Part shown: positions 1 through 9,131 of the stretch, piece after piece
Layout of the letters: the number at the start of each line of letters is the position of its first letter
Position numbering within the stretch: the first letter of the stretch is position 1
NCBI RefSeq assembly: GCF_001427525.1
Contig: NZ_LMGU01000001.1
Coordinates: forward strand, 963,788 to 1,027,787
Direction of reading: 5' to 3'
DNA length: 64,000 bases
DNA from: Microbacterium sp. Root61
GTDB taxonomy: Bacteria > Actinomycetota > Actinomycetes > Actinomycetales > Microbacteriaceae
The notes under the pieces: generated by a model
Told to the model about the DNA's origin: nothing
Database searches by the model: none
What the model saw: the letters and a program-made list of their open reading frames with translations, nothing else
Made by a program: the position numbers and the translations under genes

Positions 1-1
1 C

Positions 2-727
2 GAAGAGGGCAAGAACCTCAGCGATCAGTCGACCTCGCTCAACCCGGCACGGGACACGCTGGCCCTCTGGGACATCCTGTATCAGCTGCTCGACGTGTTC
101 TTCGCACTGGCCGCAGTGGCGCTGGTCGTGTACCTGCTGTGGGAGCCCGGCAACAACGCGCTCCGCCGCATCGGGCTGGACTTCCGGCATTTCGGCGGCG
201 ACCTCGGTCGCGGCATCCTGCTCGCCGCCGTCATCGGCATTCCCGGCCTGGGACTCTACGTCGTCGGCCGGATGCTGGGCGTGACGCTGAACGTGAGCGC
301 GTCGCCGCTGGATGCCGCGTGGTGGGCGGTGCCGTTGCTCGTGCTGTCGGCTGTGCGCGCCGGGCTGGTCGAAGAGGTCATCTTCATCGGCTACCTGTTC
401 GACCGGCTGCGCCGCTTCGGCTGGTCCTGGTGGGCGATCATCCTCTCGACCGCCGCGCTGCGCGGCGCCTACCACGCGTACCAGGGCATCGGTGCGATCG
501 TCGGCAACTTCGTCATGGGCGTCGTCTTCGGCTGGTGCTACAAACGCTGGGGCCGCGTCATGCCGCTCGTGATCGCCCACACCCTCCTGGACGTCGTCGC
601 CTTCGTCGGCTATCCCATCGCCGCCGCCCTGTGGCCCGGCGTGTTCGGCCCGGCGCCGGTGCCCTCGGGGCCTGTGTCGCCGGGGCCGTCTGGGTCGCCG
701 GGGCCTTCGGGGTCGCCTACGCCCTGA
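2..727 (+). CDS. CPBP family intramembrane metalloprotease, 5' end outside window
   Basis: The reading frame is open to the window edge, so the N-terminus is missing. A GTG at 95 could serve as an internal start, but the upstream codons read as protein-like sequence. The product has several hydrophobic segments and the CPBP (Abi, type II CAAX-prenyl protease-like) signatures: a Glu-Glu pair in GLVEEVIFIGYLF, a His in the AYHAYQG segment, and a His in VIAHTLLD near the end of the last helix. These residues normally coordinate the catalytic metal inside the membrane. The C-terminus ends in a low-complexity Pro/Ser/Gly tail. The substrate cannot be inferred. The gene stands alone before a repeat-bearing intergenic region. 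Confidence 0.85.
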   Translation, partial: EEGKNLSDQSTSLNPARDTLALWDILYQLLDVFFALAAVALVVYLLWEPGNNALRRIGLDFRHFGGDLGRGILLAAVIGIPGLGLYVVGRMLGVTLNVSASPLDAAWWAVPLLVLSAVRAGLVEEVIFIGYLFDRLRRFGWSWWAIILSTAALRGAYHAYQGIGAIVGNFVMGVVFGWCYKRWGRVMPLVIAHTLLDVVAFVGYPIAAALWPGVFGPAPVPSGPVSPGPSGSPGPSGSPTP

Positions 728-803
728 GTGGCGGGTGGGGTCGGGGTCGCCGGGGCCTTGGTTTGCGGAGCGCGTTGGGTCGCGGCATCCGCTCCACCGG
801 CAC

Positions 804-870
804 CGAGACTGCAACGGAGCGTCGAGACTGCGGGAAACAGCCACAGTCTCGACGTACGGTTGCAGTCTCG
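804..870. repeat. 67-bp nested palindromic repeat, copy 1
   Basis: The outer arms CGAGACTGCAAC (804-815) and GTTGCAGTCTCG (859-870) pair perfectly over 12 bp. The inner arms CGTCGAGACTG (820-830) and CAGTCTCGACG (844-854) pair perfectly over 11 bp. Four unpaired bases lie on each side between the arms, and the apical loop is 13 bases. The same architecture and length recur at 977-1043 and 2228-2294. The region from 728 to 1223 has no convincing gene; besides copies 1 and 2 I see nothing in it. Confidence 0.9.
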
Positions 871-976
871 CGGATCTGGGCGCCGGCAGGACCGGGTGGG
901 GCGGGGTGGCAAGGTCAGGTGGCCGAACGCGTGGGCGGCGCCGGCACCCTTGGCCGCCGCATCCGTTCCTCACCGC

Positions 977-1043
977 TGAGACTGCACCGGGACGTCGAGA
1001 CTCCGGGAAATAGCCACAGTCTCGACGTACGGTTGCCGTCTCG
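977..1043. repeat. 67-bp nested palindromic repeat, copy 2
   Basis: This is the same 67-bp layout as the copy at 804-870. The inner arms (CGTCGAGACT / AGTCTCGACG) and the loop GGGAAATAGCCA are conserved. The outer arms carry substitutions (TGAGACTGCACC against GTTGCCGTCTCG). Only about 106 bp separate it from copy 1, and the DNA just upstream of both copies shares a GC-rich GCATCCG-containing stretch. It may therefore have arisen by local duplication. Confidence 0.88.
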
Positions 1044-1223
1044 CGTGCTGCGCGGTCTCGCGGACCGCAGCGTGGCCTCGCGTGCGCAGACGGGGCTTGG
1101 CAAGGCGCGACGCAGAGTACGCGCCGACCAGCGATTCCTGCACAGGGGCACCACCCCGGGCGGCTCTCCACGAACGCACGGAGTACACGCGTTCGCACGG
1201 CGCGAGGTCGGCACGGTCGACAT

Positions 1224-2255
1224 ATGACGCTGAGCATCGATCCGAGTCCTGCCCCACAGATCGGGGTCGCGTGTCCCGTCGCCTTGATTCGCTCCTGCGA
1301 CGTCGCGCATGCCGATCGGCGGATTGCGAACGGTGAGCTCGTGAGGGTTCGGCGTGGCGTGCTCGCGCCCGCGCAGCAGTGGGCGAAGCTCAAGCCGTGG
1401 GAGCGGTATGTCGCCCGTATCCACGCGGTCGTTCTGCTGCGTCCCGGCGTGGTCATGTGCGGCGAGTCCGCCGCCGTGGTCCTCGGTTTGCCGATCTTCG
1501 GCGAACCGGCCGATGTGCATGTGCTCGACACACCAACGGCGACCGCTCGCCTGCACGGAGGCATCCGGGTGCACACGACGCATGCAGACCGTGCGATCGT
1601 CCAGGTCGGCGGAATCCTCGCCACCTCGATGATCGACACGGTGATCGATGTTGCCCGCTCGCGCCACGGCGCAGTCGGATTGGCCGTGGCGGATGCCGCG
1701 CTCCGCGCTGACCCGGATCTCAGCGTCGAAACCTTCGTGGCCGCCAACGAGTCCCGGGCGAGCATTCGCGGTCGACGCGTGGCGAGGTGGGCACTCCATC
1801 GGGCGACGGCTTTGGCGGAGACACCCCTCGAGTCGGTCAGCCGCGCCGCGATCGAATGGCTCGGATTCGAGGATCCGACGCTGCAGGTGGCGTTTCGCAC
1901 GGGTGGTGCTCTCGACCGCAGCGACATGTGGTGGGAGAAGGCTCGGGTGATCGGCGAGGCCGATGGCGATATCAAGTACGACGGCTCTCTGCAGCCGTCC
2001 GCCGAGGCGATCAGGAAGGAGAAGGACCGCGACCGGCGGCTGCGCCACCATGCGTCTGGCATCGGCCATTGGGGGTGGTCGGATGTCGCACGCGTGGCTC
2101 CGTTGCGCGACGCGCTTCACCACGCCGGACTACGACCCGTCGCGCCCGAGACATCGCGCGAGTTGCTGAGCCTGTCGACGTTACTCGGTAGACGACACGC
2201 GTCTGGCCGCGACCGCGCCCCCGATCGCGAGACTGCAACGGGGCGTCGAGACTGA
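1224..2255 (+). CDS. Hypothetical protein, AbiEi-antitoxin-like N-terminus and nuclease-like C-terminal domain
   Basis: The protein has 343 residues and I recognise it only at fold level. Its first part, with a cytosolic helix-turn-helix feel (VALIRSCDVAHADRRIANGE, then a RVRRGVL turn), resembles actinobacterial proteins annotated as AbiEi-family antitoxin-like. Residues from about 210 to 255 (ETPLESVSRAAIEWLGF, then RSDMWWEKARVIGEADG) resemble the DUF559/Vsr-like PD-(D/E)XK endonuclease core: a conserved Glu, an Asp before a Trp pair, and E-x-D-G. No partner toxin gene is adjacent. The gene is flanked by 67-bp palindromes, and its last nine codons lie inside the third copy (2228-2294), so the C-terminus is repeat-derived. 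ATG at 1224 was chosen as the first in-frame ATG. The function is unknown. Confidence 0.7.
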   Translation: MTLSIDPSPAPQIGVACPVALIRSCDVAHADRRIANGELVRVRRGVLAPAQQWAKLKPWERYVARIHAVVLLRPGVVMCGESAAVVLGLPIFGEPADVHVLDTPTATARLHGGIRVHTTHADRAIVQVGGILATSMIDTVIDVARSRHGAVGLAVADAALRADPDLSVETFVAANESRASIRGRRVARWALHRATALAETPLESVSRAAIEWLGFEDPTLQVAFRTGGALDRSDMWWEKARVIGEADGDIKYDGSLQPSAEAIRKEKDRDRRLRHHASGIGHWGWSDVARVAPLRDALHHAGLRPVAPETSRELLSLSTLLGRRHASGRDRAPDRETATGRRD

Positions 2256-2294
2256 GGGAATTACCCGCAGTCTCGACGCCCTCATGCAGTCTCG
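2228..2294. repeat. 67-bp nested palindromic repeat, copy 3, overlapping a gene end
   Basis: The outer arms CGAGACTGCAAC (2228-2239) and CATGCAGTCTCG (2283-2294) pair with two mismatches. The inner arms GCGTCGAGACTG and CAGTCTCGACGC pair perfectly. Length and spacing match copies 1 and 2 exactly. The left arm encodes the last codons of the upstream gene, whose TGA at 2253-2255 lies at the start of the apical loop. Confidence 0.88.
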
Positions 2295-2300
2295 GTGTTT

Positions 2301-2325
2301 CCGGGCCCGGGCGCGCCGGGCCCGG
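2301..2325 (-). terminator. GC-rich hairpin downstream of gcvP
   Basis: CCGGGCCCG (2301-2309) and CGGGCCCGG (2317-2325) form a perfect 9-bp stem with a 7-base loop. It lies about 50 bases past the gcvP stop on the minus strand. There is no T-tract, so it is a possible rather than certain terminator. Confidence 0.45.
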
Positions 2326-2376
2326 ACGCGCCGGACGCGCCGGGCACAGCCTCGCCCGCCCGGCCCGGCCGTTGCC

Positions 2377-5277
2377 CTAGGCGAACGCCTCGATGGGCGG
2401 GCAGGCGCACACGAGGTTGCGGTCGCCGTAGGCGTTGTCGATCCGGCGCACGGGAGGCCAGTATTTCGTGCGGACCAGCGTGTGCACGGGGTACACCGCG
2501 AGCTCGCGCGAGTACGGGTGCGTCCACTCGCCCTCGATGACGGACGAGGCCGTGTGCGGGGCGTTCACGAGGGGGTTGTCGTCAGCCGGCCACTCCCCCG
2601 CGGCCACGGCGAGCGCCTCGGCCTTGATCGCGATCATGGCCTCGATGAAGCGCTCGAGCTCGGCGAGGTCCTCGGACTCGGTCGGCTCGACCATGAGTGT
2701 CCCGGCGACCGGGAACGACATCGTCGGAGCGTGGAAGCCGTAGTCGATCAGGCGCTTGGCCACATCGTCGACGGTCACGCCGGTCTCCTCGCGCAGCGGA
2801 CGCAGGTCGAGGATGCACTCGTGCGCGACGAGCCCGTCCGCGCCGGTGTACAGCACCGGGTAGTGCTCGCGGAGGCGGGCCGCGATGTAGTTCGCCGAGA
2901 GCACGGCGGCCGCTGTGGCGTCCCGGAGACCCTCCGCGCCCATCATCCGCACGTACGCCCACGAGATCGGCAGGATGCCGGCCGACCCGTGCGGCGCCGC
3001 CGAGACGGCGCCTCCGTCGAAGGTGAAGCCTCCGGCGTGGTCTCGGCGCTGGGAGAACGGATGGCCCGGCAAGAACGGTGCGAGATGCGCCTTGGCCGCG
3101 ACCGGACCGACGCCGGGTCCGCCGCCACCGTGCGGGATCGCGAACGTCTTGTGCAGGTTGAGGTGCGAGACGTCGCCACCGAGGTCGCCGAACCGGGCGT
3201 ACCCGAGGAGGGCGTTGAGGTTGGCGCCGTCGACGTAGACCTGTCCCCCGGCGTCGTGCACGGCCTGGGTGATCTCCAGCACATCGTGCTCGTACACACC
3301 GTGCGTCGACGGGTACGTGATCATCAGCGCGGCCAGCTCCTCGGCGTGCAGCGCGATCTTGGCCCGCAGGTCGGCGAGGTCGACGTTGCCGACCTCGTCG
3401 CACGCCACGACCACGACCTTCATGCCGGCCAGCACCGCCGACGCGGCGTTCGTGCCGTGCGCCGACGACGGGATCAGGCACACGGTACGCGTCAGTTCGC
3501 CGTTGGCACGGTGGTATCCGCGGATCGCGAGGAGCCCGGCGAGCTCGCCCTGCGAGCCCGCGTTGGGCTGCAACGACACGGCGTCGTACCCGGTGACCTC
3601 CGCCAGCCAGGTCTCGAGCTGCTCGATCATCGCGAGGTAGCCGTGCACGTCCGCCTCGGGGGCGAACGGGTGCACGCGCGAGAACTCGGGCCACGACACG
3701 GCCGCCATCTCGGTCGCCGCGTTGAGCTTCATCGTGCACGAGCCCAACGGGATCATGCCGCGGTCCAGCGCGTAGTCGCGGTCGGCGAGCTGCTTGAGGT
3801 AGCGCATCATCGCCGTCTCGCTGTGGTGCGCGTGGAACACCGGGTGCGTCAGGTACTCGTCGGTGCGCAGCAGCGACCGATCGACTCCGGCGAGCCCGGC
3901 GGCATCCGCGAAGGGCACCTGACGCTCGCCGTTCTCATCGACGTCGGGCAGCCCGAACGCCCATGCGATGACGGCGAGGTCGGCGGCGGTCGTGGTCTCG
4001 TCGACAGCGATGCCGACGGTCGCGTCGTCCACCCAGAAGAGCTGATAGCCCTTCGAGCGGGCGCGATCGATAACCTGCACCGATGGACCCGGCGTGACGA
4101 CGCGGATCGTGTCGAAGAACGAGTCCGACACCAGATGCAGGTCGAACGATCGGAGCTTCTCGGCGAGCGCCTCGGCCTTCTGGGCCACCTCGGTGGCGAT
4201 CCGGCGCAGCCCCGTGGGCCCGTGGTAGACGGCGTACATCGCGGCCATCACGGCCAGCAGCACCTGGGCGGTGCAGATGTTCGACGTGGCCTTCTCGCGA
4301 CGGATGTGCTGTTCGCGCGTCTGCAGCGCGAGACGGTAGGCGGGATGCCCCGCCGCGTCCTGCGACACTCCCACGAGTCGTCCGGGCAGCTGCCGCTCCA
4401 GACCGGCGCGCACGGCCATGTAGCCCGCGTGCGGTCCGCCGAAGCCGAGCGGCACGCCGAAGCGCTGGGTGGTGCCGACGGCGACATCGGCGCCGAGCGA
4501 ACCCGGCGAGGCGATGAGCGTCAGCGCGAGCAGGTCGGCGGCGACGACGACGAGTCCGCCGGCGATGTGCACGGCGTCGATCGTGCCGGTCGGGTTCCAC
4601 ACCCGACCGGATGCTCCGGGGTACTGCACGAACGCGCCGAACAGCTCCGCGGGCAGTGCTTCGCCCCGGGCGAGGTCGACCTCGACGAGTTCGACGCCGA
4701 CGGCTCCGGCGCGCGAGCGCAGCAGCGCCTTGGTCTGCGGCAGCGCGTCGGAGTCCACCGCGAACACGTTCGAGGTGGTCTTGGCGGCACGACGGGTCAG
4801 CAGCATCCCCTCCACCACGGCGGTGGACTCGTCGAGCATCGACGCGTTCGCCGTGGCCAGGCCGGTGAGATCGGTCACCATCGTCTGGAAGTTGATGAGC
4901 GCTTCGAGCCGCCCCTGCGAGATCTCCGGCTGGTACGGCGTGTACGCCGTGTACCAGGACGGGTTCTCCAGGACGTTGCGCGAGATCACCGAGGGGGTGA
5001 ACGTGTCGTAGTAGCCGAGCCCGATCATCGGGCGCGCGACCCGGTTCTGCGACGCGAGCACGCGCAGCTCGGCGAGCGCCTCGGCCTCGGTCGCGGCGGG
5101 CGGGATGTCGCTGGTGCTGCGCGGGGTGACGTGGATGGATGCCGGCACCGCCGCCTCGACGAGGGCATCGACGCTGTTGTAGCCCAGGGTGTCGAGCATC
5201 TGACGCTGGGCCGCGGCATCCGTCCCGATGTGCCGTGCCGCGAATTCGCCCCGTCCTCCGGGTGCGGGAATGCTCAC
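2377..5277 (-). CDS. gcvP: Glycine dehydrogenase (aminomethyl-transferring), P protein
   Basis: This PLP-dependent glycine decarboxylase is the P protein of the glycine cleavage system. It releases CO2 from glycine and passes the aminomethyl group to lipoyl-GcvH. Its 966 residues match the usual single-chain P protein. The PLP-binding lysine is K710 in [18 protein letters not shown], followed by the glycine-rich loop typical of the family. Other conserved stretches include GSCTMKLNA and [11 protein letters not shown]. The start is GTG at 5277, whose first bases overlap the gcvH stop (GTGA), giving translational coupling. It is the last gene of a gcvT-gcvH-gcvP operon under the glycine riboswitch at 6841-7043. 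It is cytoplasmic and complete. Confidence 0.98.
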   Translation of the reverse strand: MSIPAPGGRGEFAARHIGTDAAAQRQMLDTLGYNSVDALVEAAVPASIHVTPRSTSDIPPAATEAEALAELRVLASQNRVARPMIGLGYYDTFTPSVISRNVLENPSWYTAYTPYQPEISQGRLEALINFQTMVTDLTGLATANASMLDESTAVVEGMLLTRRAAKTTSNVFAVDSDALPQTKALLRSRAGAVGVELVEVDLARGEALPAELFGAFVQYPGASGRVWNPTGTIDAVHIAGGLVVVAADLLALTLIASPGSLGADVAVGTTQRFGVPLGFGGPHAGYMAVRAGLERQLPGRLVGVSQDAAGHPAYRLALQTREQHIRREKATSNICTAQVLLAVMAAMYAVYHGPTGLRRIATEVAQKAEALAEKLRSFDLHLVSDSFFDTIRVVTPGPSVQVIDRARSKGYQLFWVDDATVGIAVDETTTAADLAVIAWAFGLPDVDENGERQVPFADAAGLAGVDRSLLRTDEYLTHPVFHAHHSETAMMRYLKQLADRDYALDRGMIPLGSCTMKLNAATEMAAVSWPEFSRVHPFAPEADVHGYLAMIEQLETWLAEVTGYDAVSLQPNAGSQGELAGLLAIRGYHRANGELTRTVCLIPSSAHGTNAASAVLAGMKVVVVACDEVGNVDLADLRAKIALHAEELAALMITYPSTHGVYEHDVLEITQAVHDAGGQVYVDGANLNALLGYARFGDLGGDVSHLNLHKTFAIPHGGGGPGVGPVAAKAHLAPFLPGHPFSQRRDHAGGFTFDGGAVSAAPHGSAGILPISWAYVRMMGAEGLRDATAAAVLSANYIAARLREHYPVLYTGADGLVAHECILDLRPLREETGVTVDDVAKRLIDYGFHAPTMSFPVAGTLMVEPTESEDLAELERFIEAMIAIKAEALAVAAGEWPADDNPLVNAPHTASSVIEGEWTHPYSRELAVYPVHTLVRTKYWPPVRRIDNAYGDRNLVCACPPIEAFA

Positions 5278-5657
5278 GCGTCGCCTCCGGTGAGCGCGAT
5301 GTAGGCCTCGCGGTCGAGGAGCTCGGCGGGCGCGGAGGTGTCCACGCGCAGCTTGAGCAGCCAGCCCTCGCCGTACGGGTCGCTGTTGACCAGCGAAGGG
5401 TCGTCCACGACGGCGCTGTTGATCGCGATGATGTCACCGGTCAGCGGGGCGTAGAGCTCGCCGACGGACTTCGTCGACTCGATCTCGCCGCAGACCTGTC
5501 CGGCGGAGACGCCGGAGTCCACACCGGGGAGCTCGACGAAGACGACGTCGCCGAGCTTGTCGGCGGCGTAGTCGGTGATGCCGACGGTGGCCACGTCGCC
5601 GTCGAGGGCGATCCACTCGTGCTCGGCGGTGTACTTGAGGCTGGTCAGGTCGGTCAT
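5274..5657 (-). CDS. gcvH: Glycine cleavage system H protein (lipoyl carrier)
   Basis: GcvH is the lipoylated shuttle of the glycine cleavage complex, moving the aminomethyl group from GcvP to GcvT and then to the dihydrolipoyl dehydrogenase. Its 127 residues are the usual length. The lipoyl attachment site is K63 in [15 protein letters not shown], an exact family match. ATG at 5655-5657 overlaps the gcvT stop (ATGA), and its own stop overlaps the gcvP GTG, so all three genes are translationally coupled. The reading frame extends far upstream of this ATG, but that extension does not look like GcvH and overlaps gcvT, so it was rejected. Confidence 0.98.
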   Translation of the reverse strand: MTDLTSLKYTAEHEWIALDGDVATVGITDYAADKLGDVVFVELPGVDSGVSAGQVCGEIESTKSVGELYAPLTGDIIAINSAVVDDPSLVNSDPYGEGWLLKLRVDTSAPAELLDREAYIALTGGDA

Positions 5658-6790
5658 TTGTTCCTCCGGTAGAAGGGCAGAGCGGTGACGGTCGCGGGGA
5701 TTCGTGTCCCCCGGACGTCGATGGACAGGGTGGTGCCGGGCGTACTCAGTGCGGGTGCGACGTAGGCCATCGCGATGGGGAATCCGAGGGTGGGGCTGAG
5801 CGCCCCGCTGGTGATCTCGCCGACGCGGTCGTCGCCGTCGTAGACCTCGTAGCCGGCGCGGCCGGCACGTCGGCCCTCGGCGACCAGTCCGACGAGGACG
5901 GGTGCGTCCGAGGCGACCACGGCGGAGAGACCGGCGCGACCGACGAAGTCGGCCTTGTCCGCGGCGACGACGCGACCGAGCCCGGCCTGCGCGGGGACGA
6001 TGTCGAGCGAGAGCTCGTGGCCGTAGAGCGGCATGCCCGCCTCGAGGCGCAGCGTGTCGCGGGCTGCCAGGCCGGCCGGGACCAACCCGAGCGGAGCGCC
6101 CGCAGCGAGCACGGCGTCCCACAGGGCGACCGCGTGCGTGTTCGGGATCAGCAGCTCGTACCCGTCCTCTCCGGTGTACCCGGTGCGGGCGATCAGGAGC
6201 GGCTGTCCCTCGAACGCGGCGGACACCGAGGCGTAATACCGGAGGTCGTCGAGCGGATGCCCGAACCCGGCGAGACCGGCCGTCGCATCCAGCACGGCAC
6301 GAGCCGACGGCCCCTGCACCGCGACGAGGGCGTACTCGTCGGTGGCGTCGGTGACCTGCACGTCGAAGGACGCCGCCCGCTCGGCGAGAGCCGGAGCCAC
6401 CGCATCCCGGTTGCCCGCGTTCGCGATCACCAGGTACGGCCGGGCGTCATCGTCCAGGCGGTACACGATCACGTCGTCGATGATCCCGCCGCCCTCGGCG
6501 AGCAGGAGCGAGTACTTCGCCTTCCCGATCGGCAGGGTCGAGAGGCGACCGGCGAGCGCGTAGTCGAGGTAGGCACCGGCATCCGGACCCGAGACGAAGA
6601 ACTCGGCCATGTGCGAGATGTCGAACAGTCCCGCCGCGGTGCGCACCGCGTGGTGCTCAGCGAGATCCGAGGTGTAGCGCACCGGCATCAGCCAACCGCC
6701 GAAGTCGGTGAAGGACGCGCCGAGGTCCTCGTGACGGGCGCGCAGCACCGTCGAACGAGGAAGGGGCGGAACGAAATGGGGGTCGGACAT
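5654..6790 (-). CDS. gcvT: Aminomethyltransferase, T protein of glycine cleavage
   Basis: GcvT releases ammonia from the aminomethyl-lipoyl H protein and transfers the one-carbon unit to tetrahydrofolate. The 378-residue product begins [11 protein letters not shown] and shows the family N-terminus ([22 protein letters not shown]), an FDISHMAEF segment, and the [14 protein letters not shown] motif around residue 200 that lines the folate site. It is the first gene of gcvT-gcvH-gcvP. Its roughly 300-base leader carries a tandem glycine riboswitch, so expression should rise with glycine. ATG at 6788-6790 gives the standard N-terminus. The gene is intact. Confidence 0.98.
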   Translation of the reverse strand: MSDPHFVPPLPRSTVLRARHEDLGASFTDFGGWLMPVRYTSDLAEHHAVRTAAGLFDISHMAEFFVSGPDAGAYLDYALAGRLSTLPIGKAKYSLLLAEGGGIIDDVIVYRLDDDARPYLVIANAGNRDAVAPALAERAASFDVQVTDATDEYALVAVQGPSARAVLDATAGLAGFGHPLDDLRYYASVSAAFEGQPLLIARTGYTGEDGYELLIPNTHAVALWDAVLAAGAPLGLVPAGLAARDTLRLEAGMPLYGHELSLDIVPAQAGLGRVVAADKADFVGRAGLSAVVASDAPVLVGLVAEGRRAGRAGYEVYDGDDRVGEITSGALSPTLGFPIAMAYVAPALSTPGTTLSIDVRGTRIPATVTALPFYRRNK

Positions 6791-6840
6791 GAGTTCTCCC
6801 GTTGTCGTGCGGGCAGTCGTCGATCGACGACTGGTGAACT

Positions 6841-7043
6841 CCCCCTCTGTCTTGGGCCTGAGAGCTTCGCTGCGGCCCGCAGAACTGCGGAGGCGCGGCT
6901 TTCACCGTGGGCGGATGGGACGACGGACGTCCCATCACTTTCCAGAGCGGCCGGACGCGAGCGGTACGCGGACCTGAGAGATTGGCGGGGAGGCTTGCTC
7001 CTTCGGTGCCCGTTCCCCGAGGGGACGGGGCTCTCCCGCACGC
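6841..7043 (-). promoter_or_regulatory. Tandem glycine riboswitch in the gcvT leader
   Basis: Read on the minus strand, two aptamer-like units lie in tandem. The upstream unit (about 6961-7043) has GGGAGAG, then GCACCGAAGGAGCAA, then TCTCTCAGG, a textbook glycine aptamer core. The downstream unit (about 6841-6945) has a TCTGGAAAGTG start, a CGGTGAAAGCCG hairpin, then GCTCTCAGGCCCAAGACAG, ending close to gcvT. The second unit is less canonical, with GGTGAAAGCC in place of GCCGAAG. Glycine binding normally switches the cleavage operon on. The gap 6791-7097 holds this element and nothing else that I can see. The transcription start is probably near 7080. Confidence 0.92.
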
Positions 7044-7097
7044 GACATTCGGCCTGTCTTCAGTTTTCCGGTCCAGCATAGCGAAGCCGGCTGCCAC

Positions 7098-8270
7098 TCA
7101 GGTGGTGCAGCGCCCCGAGTCGACCGCGGCCGACAGAGCGCCCGCCTGGGCGACGACCGGGGCGAGTTCTGCCGTGGTCATCGCATACCCGCGGTCGGGG
7201 TCATCCTCGGCCCGCGCGAACACGACACCCGCGGCATCCCCGTCCGCGGTGAGCAGCGGTCCGCCGGAGTTGCCGGGCTGCACCGTCGCGGCGAGCGCGT
7301 ACACCTCGCGCAGCGACGCGGCGCCGGAGTAGATGTCCGGCACCGGGACGGTCCCGACCGACAGCACCTCGGCGCCAATCATCGTGAACGGTCCGCCGAA
7401 CGGGTACCCCTGCACGACGCCGGGCGTCCCCGGCGCGAGCGTGTCGACCACCGGGATGACGGCGGCGTCCAGGTCGGTCACGGCTATGACGGCGAGATCG
7501 ACGATCGGATCGAAGTACACGATCGTCCCTTCCCGTGCGGATCGGCCGGGCAGCTCGACGATCGGGGTCGTGACCCCGGCGACGACGTGGGCGTTGGTGA
7601 CGATGCGGTCGGGGGCGATCACGAATCCCGTCCCCGTCGAGCTGCGACCGCACGCGTACGCGACGCCGGAGACGCGGGCGACGGATGCCGCGGCCTCCGC
7701 CAGCTGCGGATCATCGAGTGCGACGGGCGGCGCGGTCGGCTGCACGTCGAGGTCCAGCAGCGCTCCAAGCTGCGGGATCGCCTGGTCGAGCACGGTCGCC
7801 CTCAGCTGCGCCATGCCGGCGGCAACAGGGGTCGGCGTCACCTGATCGATCAGTCCGAGCACCCGTGATGAGGCGAGCGCGGACGAGAGGAACGGGGTTC
7901 CGGTCGCCGCCACGCTCGAGCCCACCAGGGACAGAGCCAGCGCCGCGACGATGACGCTCGCGACGCCGCCGAGAGCACGGTCCACCCATTTGAGCCGGAT
8001 CCGGTCGACCCCGCGCCGCAGGACCGCGCCGATGGCACCGCCGATCGCAGCTCCCGCGATGAGGAGCGCGACTCCGGTCGCCACCACGATCACCGGACGC
8101 CACTCCTGCCACGGCCAGGCGTCATTGACGACGGGCATGAGCCAGAACGCGGCGAGCGCTCCGGCCGTCAGTCCGAGCAGGACACCCAGGCTCGCCAGGA
8201 GCCCGCGCTGGATGCCGGCGATCAGCGCGATCACGAGGATCACGCAGAGCACGATGTCGACGATGAGCAC
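7098..8270 (-). CDS. MarP-type membrane serine protease (CvpA domain plus trypsin-like domain)
   Basis: The protein has 390 residues. Residues 1 to about 130 form four hydrophobic helices of the CvpA (colicin V production) type, and residues from about 195 onward form a trypsin-like protease outside the membrane. The catalytic triad is visible as H228 (VTNAHVV), D258 (PIVDLAVI) and S335 (QPGNSGGPLL). The architecture is that of mycobacterial MarP (Rv3671c), a periplasmic protease linked to acid and oxidative stress resistance. A disulfide pair (C207, C388) is possible. GTG at 8268-8270 was chosen because an AAGGAAGGA ribosome site sits just upstream; longer starts lack one. It is divergent from nrtR. 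Its role here is inferred from the family. Confidence 0.88.
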   Translation of the reverse strand: MLIVDIVLCVILVIALIAGIQRGLLASLGVLLGLTAGALAAFWLMPVVNDAWPWQEWRPVIVVATGVALLIAGAAIGGAIGAVLRRGVDRIRLKWVDRALGGVASVIVAALALSLVGSSVAATGTPFLSSALASSRVLGLIDQVTPTPVAAGMAQLRATVLDQAIPQLGALLDLDVQPTAPPVALDDPQLAEAAASVARVSGVAYACGRSSTGTGFVIAPDRIVTNAHVVAGVTTPIVELPGRSAREGTIVYFDPIVDLAVIAVTDLDAAVIPVVDTLAPGTPGVVQGYPFGGPFTMIGAEVLSVGTVPVPDIYSGAASLREVYALAATVQPGNSGGPLLTADGDAAGVVFARAEDDPDRGYAMTTAELAPVVAQAGALSAAVDSGRCTT

Positions 8271-8361
8271 GCGGCATCCTTCCTTCCGATCGGGCACCAG
8301 CGTAGGCATCCCAGCTGTGTATCGGCCCTCGCGCACGACCCGGTTTGCCTTCAGGTCGAAG

Positions 8362-8393
8362 TGACTCTAAGATCGAGTCAGCGAGTTAGAGTC
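8362..8393. promoter_or_regulatory. Candidate NrtR operator upstream of the nad operon
   Basis: TGACTC (8362-8367) and GAGTCA (8375-8380) form an inverted repeat with a 7-base gap. An overlapping wider repeat pairs GACTCTAA (8363-8370) with TTAGAGTC (8386-8393). The element ends four bases before the nrtR ATG, where an autoregulating NUDIX-type NAD repressor would be expected to bind. The assignment to NrtR is inferred from position. Confidence 0.55.
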
Positions 8394-8396
8394 AAC

Positions 8397-9119
8397 ATGA
8401 CACAAACAACGGTGAATCCCCAGCCTCACACCCCGGCCACGCCGTCGGGTGATGTGACGCGCGTCGCCGTGTCGACCGTGATCTTCAGTCTGCGCCGCGA
8501 CGCGTACGGACGGCCCCTTCTCGTGCTCCCCCTGGTGCGCCGCACCCGCGACCCGTTCGAGGGCCGCTGGGCGCTGCCCGGCGGATGGCTCGATGCGACG
8601 GAGAGTCTGGACGCCGCGGCATCCCGCACCCTCGCCGAGACGACGCGACTCGCCCCGAGCTATCTGGAGCAGCTGTACGCGTTCGGCGATGTCGACCGCT
8701 CCCCCACCCGTGTCGTGTCGATCGTCTACTGGGCGCTCCTTCGGCCCGACGAGGTGTACGCCTCCACGGCCGAGGAGAACGTGCGCTGGTTCGACGCCGA
8801 ATCGCTGCCCGAACTCGCGTTCGATCACAACCACATCGTCGAGTACGCCCTGTGGCGACTGCGAAACAAGGTCGGCTACAGCCGCATCGCGCACGGGCTT
8901 CTGGCCGACGAGTTCACTCTCGCCGAACTGCGCGAGGTGTACGAGTCGATCCTCGACCGACGCCTGGATCCGGCGAATTTCCGTCGCCAGGCGGAGAACT
9001 CCGACACCCTCATCCCCACCGACCGTTTCCGCACGGGCAGCCACCGCCCCGCACGTCTGTACCGCTACAACCGGGATGTCGAACTCGCCGACCGCGGGCC
9101 CGTCATCGTTCGTCACTGA
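8397..9119 (+). CDS. nrtR: NrtR/NdnR-type transcriptional repressor of NAD biosynthesis
   Basis: The protein has 240 residues: an N-terminal NUDIX-fold domain (about 25-150) and a C-terminal winged-helix domain (about 155-235). The NUDIX box is degenerate. It reads G-x5-E-x7-R but then TLAET instead of E-x2-EE, so hydrolase activity is probably lost, as in NrtR regulators that only sense ADP-ribose or NAD-related ligands. It heads a nadA-nadB-nadC-nadS operon, the same context as ndnR of Corynebacterium glutamicum, so it most likely represses this operon and itself through the inverted repeat at 8362-8393. ATG at 8397 lies after the operator; an upstream in-frame GTG at 8361 would place coding sequence across it. 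Confidence 0.9.
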   Translation: MTQTTVNPQPHTPATPSGDVTRVAVSTVIFSLRRDAYGRPLLVLPLVRRTRDPFEGRWALPGGWLDATESLDAAASRTLAETTRLAPSYLEQLYAFGDVDRSPTRVVSIVYWALLRPDEVYASTAEENVRWFDAESLPELAFDHNHIVEYALWRLRNKVGYSRIAHGLLADEFTLAELREVYESILDRRLDPANFRRQAENSDTLIPTDRFRTGSHRPARLYRYNRDVELADRGPVIVRH

Positions 9120-9131
9120 ATCGAGCACGCC

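Noticed and set aside
660..727. Pro/Ser/Gly tail codons of the CPBP gene as a tandem DNA repeat
   Set aside because: The repeats are short and imperfect, fully explained as a low-complexity protein tail.
915..2123. Long minus-strand frame over the palindromes and the 1224 gene
   Set aside because: It has no recognisable domain, and the plus-strand frame has better codon bias and a recognisable fold.
2284..5304. An open frame of about 1000 codons antisense to gcvP
   Set aside because: It mirrors the high-GC codon bias of gcvP, its translation is low-complexity (Arg, Val, Gly, His rich) with no domain, and gcvP is certain.
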